The notes: generated by a model not told the origin, from the letters alone. Counted from the stretch's first letter, positions 11,323 to 20,331 are shown. The stretch is DNA of 64,000 nt from Iamia majanohamensis (GCF_028532485.1 NZ_CP116942.1:558001-622000); one strand, 5' to 3'. Translations and numbers: made by a program.

Positions 11323-12534
11323 GTGACCTCTGACGCCGCCCCCACCGTCGAGGGCGAGCGCGAGGCCCTGATCACGCCCACGTTCGTCCTCATCGTGGCC
11401 GCGGCCCTCGGCTACTTCACCGCCATGGGCATGCTGCTGCCCGTCCTGCCCCGCTACGTCGAGGACGAGCTCGGTGGCAGCGGGTTCGCGGTCGGGGCCG
11501 CGGTCGGCGCCTTCGCCGTCTCCGCCGCGCTGGTGCGACCCCTCGTCGGCCGCCTGGGCGACCGGCTGGGCCGCCGCCCGCTGGCGGTGGTGGGGGCGGG
11601 CATCGCCGCGGTGTCCATCGCCGTCTACGGGCTCGTCGACGCGGTGCCCTTCCTCGTGGCGGCGCGGCTGGTCACCGGCCTCGGCGAGGCCGCCTTCTTC
11701 GTGGGGGCCGCCACCGCGGCCCAGGACCTGAGCCCCGACGACCGGCGGGGCGAGGCCGCGTCGTTCTTCTCCACCTCGATCTACGGGGGCCTGGCGGTGG
11801 GGCCCTTCGTGGGCGAGGCCCTGTACCGGGCGGGCGGCGACGGCGTGGTGTGGGCCACCGCCGCGGTGCTGGCCGGCATCGGCGCCGTGGTCGCCCTGCT
11901 CATCCCGCGCGACCTGGGCCGCCAGCCCGACGACGTCGAGGTCGAGGCGGTGGCCGGCACCCGGCGGCGCCTCCTGCACCCGGCCGCCGTCGTGCCCGGG
12001 ACCATCCTGCTCATGGGGCTGATGGGCTTCGCCGCCTTCGCCGCGTTCCTGTCGATCCACCTCGAGGACCTCGGGATCGACGACGCCGGGCCGTACTTCC
12101 TCGTCTACGGCGTCACCGTGCTGCTGGTCCGCGTCCTCGGCGCCCGCGTCCCGGACCGCTTCGGTGCCATCCGCACCACCACCCTGGCCCTGCTGGCCGT
12201 GGCGGCCGGGATGGCGGTGATCACCGCGGTCGACGCCCCCGCGGCCATCTTCGCGGGCACGTTCGTGTTCTCGGTGGGCATGTCGCTGCTGTTCCCCGCC
12301 CTCTTCAGCCTGGTCGTGAACGCGGCCCCGGCCCGGGAGCGGAGCCACGCGGTGGGGACCTTCTCCCTCTTCTTCGACCTGTCCCAGGGGGCCGGCGCGC
12401 CCCTGCTCGGCGTCGTGGTCGACCTGACCGGCACCGACCGGGCCGCCTTCGCCGCCGCGGTCGTCATCGCCCTGGCCGGCCTGGTCGTGGCCCGGGTGCG
12501 CCTGCCGGCCCTGGTCGCCGCCCGCCGGCGCTGA
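11323..12534 (+). CDS. MFS transporter
   Basis: About 403 residues with roughly twelve hydrophobic segments. The first loop carries the major facilitator motif in the form 'VGRLGDRLGRRPLAVVGAG', and the fifth helix region reads 'VTGLGEAAFFVGAATAAQDL'. This looks like a drug or metabolite efflux protein of the YfcJ/arabinose-efflux type. GTG 11323 was preferred because the upstream TTG at 11311 directly abuts the GGCGGAG sequence that could serve as its ribosome site. It is divergent from the LLM gene, so the two may be co-controlled. Confidence 0.85.
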   Translation: MTSDAAPTVEGEREALITPTFVLIVAAALGYFTAMGMLLPVLPRYVEDELGGSGFAVGAAVGAFAVSAALVRPLVGRLGDRLGRRPLAVVGAGIAAVSIAVYGLVDAVPFLVAARLVTGLGEAAFFVGAATAAQDLSPDDRRGEAASFFSTSIYGGLAVGPFVGEALYRAGGDGVVWATAAVLAGIGAVVALLIPRDLGRQPDDVEVEAVAGTRRRLLHPAAVVPGTILLMGLMGFAAFAAFLSIHLEDLGIDDAGPYFLVYGVTVLLVRVLGARVPDRFGAIRTTTLALLAVAAGMAVITAVDAPAAIFAGTFVFSVGMSLLFPALFSLVVNAAPARERSHAVGTFSLFFDLSQGAGAPLLGVVVDLTGTDRAAFAAAVVIALAGLVVARVRLPALVAARRR

Positions 12535-12593
12535 CCCGGCCCGGCGCCGGTGCCCCCCGTGTACCGTCCCGGGTCGATCGAAGGGGACCGCAC

Positions 12594-13556
12594 ATGGAGT
12601 CGTTCGCAGGCAAGCTCGCCGTCGTCACCGGGGGCGGCACCGGCATGGGGCGCGAGCTGGTGGTCCAGCTGGCGGCCGAGGGCTGCTCGGTGGCCGCGTG
12701 CGACGTCCACGTCGACACCCTGGCCGAGACCGAGCAGCAGGCCCTGGCCGGCGCGCCTGACGGCACCCGGGTCAGCAGCCACCGGGCCGACGTCTCGTCC
12801 GAGGACGACCTCCGGCGCTTCCGCGACGAGGCGGTCGAGGCCCACGGCGCCGACCACGTCGACCTGGTGTTCAACAACGCCGGCATCGGCGGCGGGGGCA
12901 GCTTCGTCGCCGGCGGGCGCGACGAGTGGGAGCGCACCTTCGGGGTGTGCTGGGGCGGCGTCTACCTCGGGGCCCGGACCTTCCTGCCCCTGCTGCTGGC
13001 CGCCCCCGAGGGCCACCTGGTCAACACCAGCAGCGTCAACGGCTTCTGGGCCGCCCTCTCGCCGGGCGTGCCCCACACCGCCTACAGCGCGGCCAAGTTC
13101 GCGGTGAAGGGCTTCTCCGAGGCGCTCATCGAGGACCTCCGGGTCAACGCCCCGCACGTGTCGGTCCACGTGGTCATGCCCGGCCACATCGGCACCGACA
13201 TCATGCACAACAGCCGCCGCATCCACCGAGGCGACGGCACCGTCGACGAGGCCACCGCCCTCGACGGGGCCCGGGCCATGCTGGCCCGCTCCGGCCTGGA
13301 GGTCGACGCCATGACCGACGCCGAGGTGCAGGCGGTGGTCGAGGGCTTCGGCGACGCCTTCCGCGACACGGCCCCGCTGAGCGCCGGCGGTGCGGCCACC
13401 GTCATCCTCGACGGGGTGAAGGCGGGGCGGTGGCGCATCCTCGTGGGCGACGACGCCGTCCGCCTCGACGAGGCCGTCCGGGCCGACCCGGAGGGCATCT
13501 ACGCCGCCGACCGGCGCTCGTTCTTCGGCTTCCTCGACGACGCCGCCGAGGGCTGA
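12594..13556 (+). CDS. SDR-family oxidoreductase
   Basis: A 320-residue short-chain dehydrogenase. The nucleotide-binding motif is 'TGGGTGMG' (12-19), followed by 'NNAG' (94-97), and the active site S146/S147, Y164 and K168 ('YSAAK'). The C-terminus is longer than in classical 250-residue SDRs and includes a segment found in actinobacterial 'SDR family NAD(P)-dependent' proteins of lipid or steroid metabolism. ATG 12594 has AAGGGGA eight bases upstream. A -10-like TACCGT lies at 12562. Substrate cannot be inferred. Confidence 0.88.
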   Translation: MESFAGKLAVVTGGGTGMGRELVVQLAAEGCSVAACDVHVDTLAETEQQALAGAPDGTRVSSHRADVSSEDDLRRFRDEAVEAHGADHVDLVFNNAGIGGGGSFVAGGRDEWERTFGVCWGGVYLGARTFLPLLLAAPEGHLVNTSSVNGFWAALSPGVPHTAYSAAKFAVKGFSEALIEDLRVNAPHVSVHVVMPGHIGTDIMHNSRRIHRGDGTVDEATALDGARAMLARSGLEVDAMTDAEVQAVVEGFGDAFRDTAPLSAGGAATVILDGVKAGRWRILVGDDAVRLDEAVRADPEGIYAADRRSFFGFLDDAAEG

Positions 13557-13562
13557 GACGAC

Positions 13563-14015
13563 CTAGCCGTCGTCGCCCGCCATCTGCTCGAGGGCGGCGA
13601 CGAGGGTGGCCCGCTCGTCGTCGGTGAGGCGGGCGTCGCGGTGGATGCGCGTGTACTGCGACGGCGGCATGGACCCCTCCTCCACCTCCTCGGCGGCGTC
13701 GTCGGCCTCGTCGGCGTCGGCGTCCCAGTCCGAGAGGTTGAGCTCGTCGCGGCCCTCCTCCACGTCGCTGCGCACGAGCCACGACATGGGGGCCACGTAG
13801 GAGTAGGCCGGCCAGTCGGTCTCGTTGCTGTGGCAGTCGTAGCAGGAGGTCCGGGCGATGGCGGCCGACTCCTCGTCGGGCCAGGGGGCGTCGCGAACGA
13901 CCGGCGGGTTGGGGTGGGACCAGCCGTAGGGGACGAGCTGGATGGCGAGGAACGCGGCCACGACCACGCCCCCGCCCACGAGGACCACCCGTCGCAGACC
14001 GGGCCGGCGCGCCAT
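13563..14015 (-). CDS. Membrane-anchored haem-binding domain protein
   Basis: A 150-residue protein with one N-terminal membrane segment (about 9-28) and a c-type haem motif C58-Y-D-C61-H62 outside the membrane, followed by 'SNETDWPAYSYVAP'. This is the layout of the Haem_bd family, small cytochrome-like proteins of unknown role that are widespread in Bacteroidetes and present in Acidimicrobiia. The rest is rich in Asp/Glu with 'GSMPPSQYTRIH', which could supply the distal methionine ligand. Convergent with the SDR gene. Confidence 0.85.
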   Translation of the reverse strand: MARRPGLRRVVLVGGGVVVAAFLAIQLVPYGWSHPNPPVVRDAPWPDEESAAIARTSCYDCHSNETDWPAYSYVAPMSWLVRSDVEEGRDELNLSDWDADADEADDAAEEVEEGSMPPSQYTRIHRDARLTDDERATLVAALEQMAGDDG

Positions 14016-14074
14016 CCCCGCAGGCTACGACGGCCGCCGTCGGGTGTGCTCCCGTGCCGCGGTAGACACGGGCC

Positions 14075-15709
14075 ATGGCCACCGCGACGCACGAGGTCCT
14101 CAACCAACCACCCCCGCTGGAGGGCCACGACGCCCTGGCCCTCGACCGGGCCATGGGTGAGGGCCTGGCGCGCGAGGGCGCGGGCAGCCGGGTCGACGAG
14201 GTCGACGCCGTCGGGCGCCGGGTGGGCGACCCGGGCTGGATCCGGGCCGGCGCCCTGGCCAACGCCCACGAGCCCGAGCTCCACACCCACGACCGCTTCG
14301 GGCACCGGGTCGACGAGGTCACCTACCACCCCGCCTACCACCAGCTCCTCTCCCAGGCGGTGGCCGACGGCCTGGCCGGCGGCCCGTGGGCCGACGAGGG
14401 CGTGGCCCCCCACGTCACCCGGGCGGCCAAGTTCTCGCTGTGGACCCAGGTCGAGGCCGGCCACGGCTGCCCGGTGTCGATGACCTACTCCATCGTCCCG
14501 GCGCTGCGGGCCCTGCCGGAGCTGTCGGCCACTTGGGAGCCGCTGCTCACCTCCCGCACCTACGACCCCGCACCGGCCCCGGTCGGGGAGAAGCGCGGTG
14601 CCCTGGCCGGCATGGCCATGACCGAGAAGCAGGGCGGCTCCGACGTGCGGGCCAACACCACCCGGGCCGAGCCCACCGGCGCCCGGGGCCCGGGCGAGGA
14701 GTACCGCCTGACCGGCCACAAGTGGTTCTGCTCGGCGCCCATGAGCGACCTGTTCCTCATGCTGGCCCAGACCGACGCCGGCCTGTCGTGCCTCGCCGTC
14801 CCCCGCTGGCTGCCCGACGGCACCCGCAACGCCATCGAGGTCCAGCGGCTCAAGGACAAGCTGGGCAACCGGGCCAACGCGTCGAGCGAGATCGAGCTCG
14901 ACGGCGCCCTCGGGACCCTCGTGGGCGAGGAGGGCCGCGGCATCCGCACCATCCTCACGATGGTCAACCACACCCGCCTCGACTGCGTGATCGGCGTGAC
15001 CGGCCAGATGCGGGCCTCGGTGAGCCAGGCCCTCCACCACGCCCACCACCGCGAGGTGTTCGGTCGCCGGCTGGCCGACCAGCCCCTGATGGCCAACGTG
15101 CTGGCCGACCTGGCCGTGGAGTCCGAGGCCGCCACCACCACCATGCTCCGCCTGGCCGGGGCCTACGACAGGGGCGAGACGGCCTTCGCCCGCATCGCCA
15201 CCGCGGTGGCCAAGTACTGGACCTGCAAGCGCACGCCGGTGGTGGCCGCCGAGTCCCTCGAGTGCCTGGGCGGCAACGGCTACGTGGAGGAGGCCCCCCT
15301 GGCCCGCCTCTTCCGGGAGAGCCCGCTCAACGGCATCTGGGAGGGCTCCGGCAACGTGATGTGCCTCGACGTGCTGCGGGCCGCGGCCCGCGAGCCCGAG
15401 TCGCTCGAGGCCCTGCTGGCCGAGCTCGACCTGGCCAAGGGGGCCGACGCCCGCCTCGACCGGGCCGTGGCCGACCTCCACGCCGAGCTCTCCGACCTCT
15501 CGGACCTGGAGGCCCGGGCCCGCAGGATCGTCGAGCGGGCCGCCCTCGCCCTGCAGGGGTCGCTGCTCGTCCGCCACGCCCCGCCCGCGGTGGCCGACGC
15601 CTTCTGCGCCAGCCGCCTGGACCGCGACGCCGGCCTCGCCCTCGGCACCCTCCCGGCCGGGGTCGACACCGCGGCCATCGTGGCCCGGGCCTGGCCGGTC
15701 GCGGCGTGA
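14075..15709 (+). CDS. AidB-like acyl-CoA dehydrogenase
   Basis: A 544-residue flavoprotein matching the length and layout of E. coli AidB rather than 380-residue acyl-CoA dehydrogenases. Distinctive parts are 'VTYHPAYHQLLSQAVADGL', 'GHGCPVSMTYSIVPALR', 'GMAMTEKQGGSDVRANTT', 'LTGHKWFCSAPMSD' and 'ECLGGNGYVEEAPLARLFRE'. AidB belongs to the isovaleryl-CoA dehydrogenase clade and is linked to the alkylation response by DNA binding; whether this protein shares that role is inference. It is divergent from the haem-binding gene, with only 59 bases between them. Confidence 0.87.
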   Translation: MATATHEVLNQPPPLEGHDALALDRAMGEGLAREGAGSRVDEVDAVGRRVGDPGWIRAGALANAHEPELHTHDRFGHRVDEVTYHPAYHQLLSQAVADGLAGGPWADEGVAPHVTRAAKFSLWTQVEAGHGCPVSMTYSIVPALRALPELSATWEPLLTSRTYDPAPAPVGEKRGALAGMAMTEKQGGSDVRANTTRAEPTGARGPGEEYRLTGHKWFCSAPMSDLFLMLAQTDAGLSCLAVPRWLPDGTRNAIEVQRLKDKLGNRANASSEIELDGALGTLVGEEGRGIRTILTMVNHTRLDCVIGVTGQMRASVSQALHHAHHREVFGRRLADQPLMANVLADLAVESEAATTTMLRLAGAYDRGETAFARIATAVAKYWTCKRTPVVAAESLECLGGNGYVEEAPLARLFRESPLNGIWEGSGNVMCLDVLRAAAREPESLEALLAELDLAKGADARLDRAVADLHAELSDLSDLEARARRIVERAALALQGSLLVRHAPPAVADAFCASRLDRDAGLALGTLPAGVDTAAIVARAWPVAA

Positions 15710-15776
15710 CCGCGCGCCACCCCGGCGGTCGCCCGGCGAGGCCGAGGACGACGGTGCCGCCGGCCGGGCACCCCCG

Positions 15777-16829
15777 ATGAGCCCGACGATGGCGGCCTAC
15801 CGCCTGCTCGACTGGGAGCGCCCGCCCGAGCTGGTCGAGGTGCCGGTGCCGACGGTCGGCCCCGGCCAGGTGCTGGTGGAGGTGGCCGGTTGCGGCCTGT
15901 GCCACTCCGACCTGACCATGGTCGCCATGCCCGGCGCCATCGGCGAGGCCCTGGGCTGGGAGGTGCCCTTCACCCTGGGCCACGAGGTCGCCGGGCGGGT
16001 GGCCGCGGTGGGCCGAGGCATCGAGGCCGTGGCCGAGGGCGACGCGGTGCTGCTGGCGGCGCCGTCGTGTGGCGCCTGCGCCCACTGCCGCGCCGGCCGG
16101 GGCAGCGCCTGCCCGCACGCCGACGCCGGGCGGGGCTACGGCCGCGACGGGGGCCTGGCCCGCTACGTCCGGGTCGACGGCGAGCGCAGCCTGGTGCCCC
16201 TCGGCGCCCTCGACCCGCGCCACGCCGGTCCCCTCACCGACGCCGGCGGCACGTCCATGCACGCGGTGCGACGGGTGCGCCCCGCCCTCGGGCCGGGGTC
16301 GACCGCGGTGGTCATCGGCGTGGGCGGCCTCGGGTCCTTCGCCGTGCAGATCCTGCGGGCCGCCACCGAGGCCCGGGTAATCGCCGTCGACGTCGACCCC
16401 GCGGCGCGGGACCGGGCCCTCGCCCTCGGCGCCCACGACGTGGTCGACGGCACCGTCGAGCGCCTCCACCGCACCCTGCGGACCTTCGCCCCCGAGGGCC
16501 TGGAGGGCGTCGACGCGGTGATCGACATCGTCGGCACCGACGCCACCATCGCCGCCTCGCTGGCCGCCCTCCGCCGGGGCGGGGCCTTCGCCCTCGTCGG
16601 GGCGGGGGGCGGGGGCTTCCCCCGGCCCTGGTTCGGGGGCCTGCCCCGGGAGGCGACCATCACCGCGGTCGAGCGCTCCACCGTCGACGACGCCCGGGCG
16701 GTGGTGGCCCTGGCCGCCGAGGGGCGGGTCCGGGTGGAGGTCGACGAGTACCCGCTCGACCGGGTGGCCGAGGCCTACGCCGCCCTCGACGCCGGCACCC
16801 TCGTCGGCCGCGCCGTCGTCGTCCCCTGA
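15777..16829 (+). CDS. Zinc-dependent alcohol dehydrogenase (MDR family)
   Basis: A 350-residue NAD(P)-dependent medium-chain dehydrogenase. Catalytic zinc ligands are in 'CGLCHSD' (39-45) and 'GHEVAG' (from 68); the structural zinc site is 'SCGACAHCRAGRGSAC'. The Rossmann motif reads 'GVGGLGSFAVQ'. The N-terminus 'MAAYRLLDWERPPELVEVPVP' resembles actinobacterial secondary-alcohol dehydrogenases. It follows the AidB-like gene by 67 bases on the same strand, so they may be co-transcribed. Confidence 0.88.
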   Translation: MSPTMAAYRLLDWERPPELVEVPVPTVGPGQVLVEVAGCGLCHSDLTMVAMPGAIGEALGWEVPFTLGHEVAGRVAAVGRGIEAVAEGDAVLLAAPSCGACAHCRAGRGSACPHADAGRGYGRDGGLARYVRVDGERSLVPLGALDPRHAGPLTDAGGTSMHAVRRVRPALGPGSTAVVIGVGGLGSFAVQILRAATEARVIAVDVDPAARDRALALGAHDVVDGTVERLHRTLRTFAPEGLEGVDAVIDIVGTDATIAASLAALRRGGAFALVGAGGGGFPRPWFGGLPREATITAVERSTVDDARAVVALAAEGRVRVEVDEYPLDRVAEAYAALDAGTLVGRAVVVP

Positions 16830-16907
16830 CGGCCCGCCCCGGGGGTCCCTCGCTCCCGCCCGACGGGCCCTCGCGCTGCGACCCGAAGCCCGGATCTGCG
16901 CCCCCCA

Positions 16908-16959
16908 CGAACCAGCGACCAGACGCGCGGCCAGAGCAACGCGTCTGGTCGCTGGTTCG
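16908..16959. repeat. Perfect 20-bp inverted repeat
   Basis: CGAACCAGCGACCAGACGCG (16908-16927) is followed after a 12-base loop by its exact reverse complement (16940-16959). It fills much of the 184-base gap between the alcohol dehydrogenase and the cupin gene. There is no T-tract, so it is either a non-canonical terminator, an RNA-stability element or a REP-like palindrome. The core GCGTCTGGTCG resembles GCGCCTGGTCG in the tandem units at 41849-41958. Confidence 0.85.
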
Positions 16960-17013
16960 GCGGTGAGGTGCGGGGCGCTGCGATCGCGGGGCGGGCGCGG
17001 CATCCTTGGGGGC

Positions 17014-17970
17014 ATGGCGATCACCGACCCGCAGAGCCCGGGCCTCCCGGTGGGCGTCGCCGTCGAGGACTGGACCGGCGACGCCCTCTTCCACGAGTAC
17101 ACGCGGGCGGCCAACCCGGTGGGCCGGACGACGTCGCTCGTGCCCGTGGAGCAGTTCCCGGCCTCCCTGCACCGCGACGCGCCCACCGGCGTGGTGCCCC
17201 TCGACCTCTCCGGCCCGCTGGCCATCGACCCCGGCCCGGCCACCAGCCCCGCCCTGCTGGCCTCCTTCGCCACCGTCCGGGCGGGCGAGAACCTGACCAC
17301 CGCGCCGATCGCCACCTCCGAGCTCTACGTGGTCGTGGCGGGGGCGGGCACCACCGAGACCGACGCCGGCGAGGTCGTGGGCTGGGGTCAGGGCGACGTG
17401 CTCGTCCTGCCCGGCGGCTGCCGGTCGACCCACCGCGCCACCGCCGACGCCACCCTCTACTGGGTCACCGACGAACCCCTCCTGCGCCACCTCGGCGTCG
17501 GTCCCACCGAGCGGCGCTTCCGGCCCACCCGCTGGGCCGCCGACCGCTCCGCGGCCGAGCTGGCCCGGGTCGCGGCCGAGCCCGCGGCCGAGCGCCGCAA
17601 CCGGGTGAGCGTGCTCCTCGGCGGGGCCGAGCAGGACCAGACCCTCACCGCCACCCACGTCCTGTGGGCCATGGTCGGGCTGCTGCCGGTCGACGCGGTG
17701 CAGAAGGCCCACCGGCACCAGTCCGTCGCCCTCGACCTCATCCTCGACTGCGAGCCGGGGTGCTACACGCTCGTCGGCCCCCGCCTGTCGTCGGAGGGCC
17801 GCATCGTCGACCCGGTGCGGGTCGACTGGGAGCCCGGCGGCGCCTTCGTGACACCGCCCGGGTGGTGGCACTCCCACCACAACGAGTCCGGGGTCGAGGC
17901 CCACCTGCTCCCGGTGCAGGACGCCGGGCTGCACACGTACCTGCGCACCCTCGACATCCGCTTCTCCTAG
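17014..17970 (+). CDS. Bicupin protein, dioxygenase-like
   Basis: A 318-residue protein with two cupin barrels: one around 'TSELYVVVAGAGTTETDAGEV' with 'GDVLVLPGG', another around 'AHRHQSVALDLILDCEPG' ending with 'VTPPGWWHSHHNES'. The histidines of the second barrel look able to bind a metal. The two-barrel plan is that of gentisate 1,2-dioxygenase and related ring-opening enzymes, but key residues cannot be verified here, so the substrate is open. ATG 17014 is preceded by TTGGGGG at close distance. Confidence 0.75.
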   Translation: MAITDPQSPGLPVGVAVEDWTGDALFHEYTRAANPVGRTTSLVPVEQFPASLHRDAPTGVVPLDLSGPLAIDPGPATSPALLASFATVRAGENLTTAPIATSELYVVVAGAGTTETDAGEVVGWGQGDVLVLPGGCRSTHRATADATLYWVTDEPLLRHLGVGPTERRFRPTRWAADRSAAELARVAAEPAAERRNRVSVLLGGAEQDQTLTATHVLWAMVGLLPVDAVQKAHRHQSVALDLILDCEPGCYTLVGPRLSSEGRIVDPVRVDWEPGGAFVTPPGWWHSHHNESGVEAHLLPVQDAGLHTYLRTLDIRFS

Positions 17971-18021
17971 CCGCGGTCGCGCTCGGGACCGGCCCGTCCC
18001 GCGACGTGCCAGGATCCGGCC

Positions 18022-18405
18022 ATGGATGATCGTTCCGTCGCCAAGGGGGTGGCCGCCGGACGGGTCCTCTTCGGCCTCGTCCTGCTCCTGGCCCCCCGCC
18101 TCCTCGTCCGCCGCACCGGCTCCGGCGAGGAGCCGATCCCGCCCTACGTCTGGTGGCTGCGCGCCTTCGGCATCCGCGACGCCGTGCTCGGCGCCGGCGC
18201 CCTCGTCGCCCTGGGCGAGGACGACGACGCAGCCGCCTCCCGCTGGGTGCAGGCCGGCGCCGCGGCCGACGCCCTCGACGCCGCCAGCGTCGTCGTGTTC
18301 GGCCGGGACCTGGACCGGCGCAGCCGGATGGTCACCCTGGCCGTCGCCGTGCCCGCGGCGGCGGCCGGCTGGCGGGCGGCGCAGGGGCTCACCGCCCGGC
18401 GCTGA
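18022..18405 (+). CDS. Small membrane protein, DUF4267-like
   Basis: A 127-residue protein with about three or four hydrophobic segments: 'GRVLFGLVLLLAPRLLV', 'FGIRDAVLGAGALVAL', 'ADALDAASVVVF' and 'MVTLAVAVPAAAAGW'. The pattern G-R-x-x-F-G followed by G-I-R-D resembles the DUF4267 family of small membrane proteins, whose function is unknown. Assignment is by visual resemblance only. Confidence 0.65.
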   Translation: MDDRSVAKGVAAGRVLFGLVLLLAPRLLVRRTGSGEEPIPPYVWWLRAFGIRDAVLGAGALVALGEDDDAAASRWVQAGAAADALDAASVVVFGRDLDRRSRMVTLAVAVPAAAAGWRAAQGLTARR

Positions 18406-18457
18406 GCCTCCGGGGGCCTCGGAGGGGGCCGCCTCCTCCCCCCGCGGGGTCGGCCGG

Positions 18458-18463
18458 TAGGGT
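18458..18463 (+). promoter_or_regulatory. Predicted -10 box of the FKBP gene
   Basis: TAGGGT ends nine bases before the ATG at 18473. With transcription starting about seven bases after a -10 box, the mRNA would have almost no 5' leader, as is common in Actinobacteria. Confidence 0.45.
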
Positions 18464-18472
18464 CTCCCGCCG

Positions 18473-19180
18473 ATGTCCCCGCTCCCCATCCCCCACGTGT
18501 CGCGACGCCGCATGGCCGCCGTGGCCGCCACCGCCGCCCTGGTCCTCATCGCCGCGTGCAGCGGCGACGACGGCGGCGGCAACGTGGTGGCCGACGCCAC
18601 CAAGGACACGGGCCTCCCCACCCAGTCGGCGCCCACCACCCTGGCCAGCGTGGCCGACCAGCCCTGCGTGGAGGCCACCGACCTGCCCGAGGGCAGCCCC
18701 GAGGTCGCCATGCCCGTGGGCGAGGTGCCCACCGAGCTCGGCATCACCGACGTCACCGAGGGCGACGGGGCCGAGGCCGAGCTGGGCAAGAGCATCACCG
18801 TCGACTACGTGGGCGTGGCCTGCTCCGACGGCATGGTGTTCGACTCGTCCTACGCCGCGGGCGAGCCCGCCCAGTTCACCCTGGCCGAGGGTGGCCTCAT
18901 CCCGGGCTGGATCGAGGGCATCCCCGGCATGAAGGTGGGCGGGCGCCGCCAGCTCGTCATCCCGGCCGACCTCGCCTACGGCGCCGAGGGCAACCAGGGC
19001 ATCGCCCCCGACGAGGCCCTGGTGTTCGTGATCGACCTCAAGGAGGTCAGCGACGCCCCCGCCGAGACCGCCCCCACCGCGCCGGTGGAGGACGGTGGCG
19101 CGAGCACCACGGCCCCGGCCGACGACGCCACCACCACCGCCCCGGCCGACGACGCCACCACCACGACCGCAGGCGGCTAG
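18473..19180 (+). CDS. FKBP-type peptidyl-prolyl isomerase lipoprotein
   Basis: A 235-residue exported foldase. The N-terminus has a lipoprotein signal ending 'LVLIAAC', so it should be anchored to the outer face of the membrane. The FKBP domain (about 85-192) shows 'KSITVDYVGVACSDGMVFDSS', 'FTLAEGGLIPGWIEGIPGMKVGGRRQLVIP' pieces and 'AYGAEGNQGIAPDEALVFVIDL'. The C-terminal tail is a Thr/Ala/Asp-rich linker with the unit APADDATTT repeated twice, probably a cell-wall spacer. Likely helps fold secreted proline-containing proteins. Confidence 0.92.
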   Translation: MSPLPIPHVSRRRMAAVAATAALVLIAACSGDDGGGNVVADATKDTGLPTQSAPTTLASVADQPCVEATDLPEGSPEVAMPVGEVPTELGITDVTEGDGAEAELGKSITVDYVGVACSDGMVFDSSYAAGEPAQFTLAEGGLIPGWIEGIPGMKVGGRRQLVIPADLAYGAEGNQGIAPDEALVFVIDLKEVSDAPAETAPTAPVEDGGASTTAPADDATTTAPADDATTTTAGG

Positions 19181-19208
19181 GCCCCGGGTCGCGACCCGGC
19201 GGGCGGGG

Positions 19209-19817
19209 TCAGGCCGGGTCGACGAACAGCGGGTCGGTGCGGGCCGCCTGCAGCGCGCCGCGCGCCAGCTCGCCCAGGTCGCCGGTGGTGCCGGCGGTGA
19301 GCCAGAGCAGGATCGCCGTGGTCCAGGCCCGGGTGACCTGGGCGGCGAGCAGCCGGGGTCGGGGATCGACGTCGTCGGCCACGCCCAGCTCGTCGGCGAT
19401 GTGGCCGGCGAGGATCACGCAGAGGCGGTCGTGGTGGCCGGCGAAGGCGTTCGCCATGGTGGGCACGATGTAGTACACGCGGGTCTGGACCTGCACCAGC
19501 TCCCGCCGCTCCACGATGTCCTCGACCAGGTGGTGGAGCACGGCGTCGAGCGTCTCGCGCAGGGGCTGGCCCCGACGTCCCTCGAGGAGCTCGCGGAGGT
19601 CGGCCTCCCGCCGGGCGTGCTCGGTGAGGAGCACTGCGTCCTTGGTCGGGTAGTAGCGGAAGAAGGTGCGCTGCGACACCCCGGCGGCGTCGGTGATGTC
19701 CTGCACCGTGGTCTCGTCGTAGCCCCGCTCCAGGAAGAGCTCGAGTGCGTGGGTCTGGAGGGCGGCCGCCGTCGCGGCCTTCTTCCGGGCCCGGAGCCCG
19801 ACCGGTGGAGGCGCCAT
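19209..19817 (-). CDS. TetR-family transcriptional regulator
   Basis: A 202-residue regulator. The N-terminal helix-turn-helix reads 'ALELFLERGYDETTVQDITD' then 'AAGVSQRTFFRYYPTKDAVL', typical of TetR; the rest is a helical ligand-binding domain. ATG 19817 starts the conserved part; the frame stays open upstream but without domain content. Divergent from the J-domain gene. Short inverted repeats in between (CACCC/GGGTG, 19902-19915, and ACGACC/GGTCGT, 19875-19895) are possible but weak operator candidates. Confidence 0.88.
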   Translation of the reverse strand: MAPPPVGLRARKKAATAAALQTHALELFLERGYDETTVQDITDAAGVSQRTFFRYYPTKDAVLLTEHARREADLRELLEGRRGQPLRETLDAVLHHLVEDIVERRELVQVQTRVYYIVPTMANAFAGHHDRLCVILAGHIADELGVADDVDPRPRLLAAQVTRAWTTAILLWLTAGTTGDLGELARGALQAARTDPLFVDPA

Positions 19818-19949
19818 GGCGGTCACCGTATCCCGTGCCTCGGGCCGGGCCGCGGTCGTGCCCGGCCGCTCCGGACGACCACCCGCTGGGGTCGTGGCCT
19901 TCACCCGTGAGGGTGGTGGGGAGGTCGGCCCCGGGGGCGGGGACGGCGG

Positions 19950-19955
19950 TAGCGT
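19950..19955 (+). promoter_or_regulatory. Predicted -10 box of the J-domain gene
   Basis: TAGCGT ends six bases before GTG 19962, again predicting a leaderless transcript and supporting that start. Confidence 0.4.
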
Positions 19956-19961
19956 CGAGGT

Positions 19962-20243
19962 GTGGACCGGGTCGACGCCGCACGGGAGCTGGGGGTGCCC
20001 GTCGGCGCCCCGCCCACGCTGGTCGAGAAGGCGTTCCGCCGGGCCGTGCGGCTGCGCCACCCCGACGTCGGGGGCGACGCGGCCGCCTTCCGGCGGGCCA
20101 CCGAGGCCCGGGCCGTGCTCCTGTGCCCGCCCCCGGCCGATCCGCTGACCAGGGTCGTGACCGTCATCGTCCGCTACCACCCGGCGGTGCGGCTGGTGGA
20201 GGCCCTGGCCCGGGTCGTCGAGCGCCGCACCCCGCCCCGGTGA
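19962..20243 (+). CDS. Short J-domain-like protein
   Basis: A 93-residue protein. Residues 5-50 look like the core of a DnaJ J-domain: 'AARELGV', then 'AFRRAVRLRHPDVGGDAAAF' with the diagnostic HPD tripeptide and a following helix 'RRATEARAVL'. There is no zinc-finger or substrate domain; the second half has a hydrophobic helix 'RVVTVIVRYHPAVRLVEALARVV'. Probably a specialised DnaK co-chaperone. Start is GTG, supported by the close TAGCGT box. Confidence 0.7.
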   Translation: MDRVDAARELGVPVGAPPTLVEKAFRRAVRLRHPDVGGDAAAFRRATEARAVLLCPPPADPLTRVVTVIVRYHPAVRLVEALARVVERRTPPR

Positions 20244-20302
20244 GCCGCAGGGGGAGCGGGGCGACGTGACCGATGCCCCGCCCCTCGCACCCCCCGGTGC
20301 CG

Positions 20303-20331
20303 TTGGCCCCTCGTCCGGGCTCCCCTAGGGT
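20303..20331 (+). promoter_or_regulatory. Predicted promoter of the MscS gene
   Basis: TTGGCC (20303-20308), 17-base spacer, TAGGGT (20326-20331), ending 11 bases before ATG 20343. The same TTGGCC-N17-TAnnGT layout precedes the riboswitch at 45672. Confidence 0.6.
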
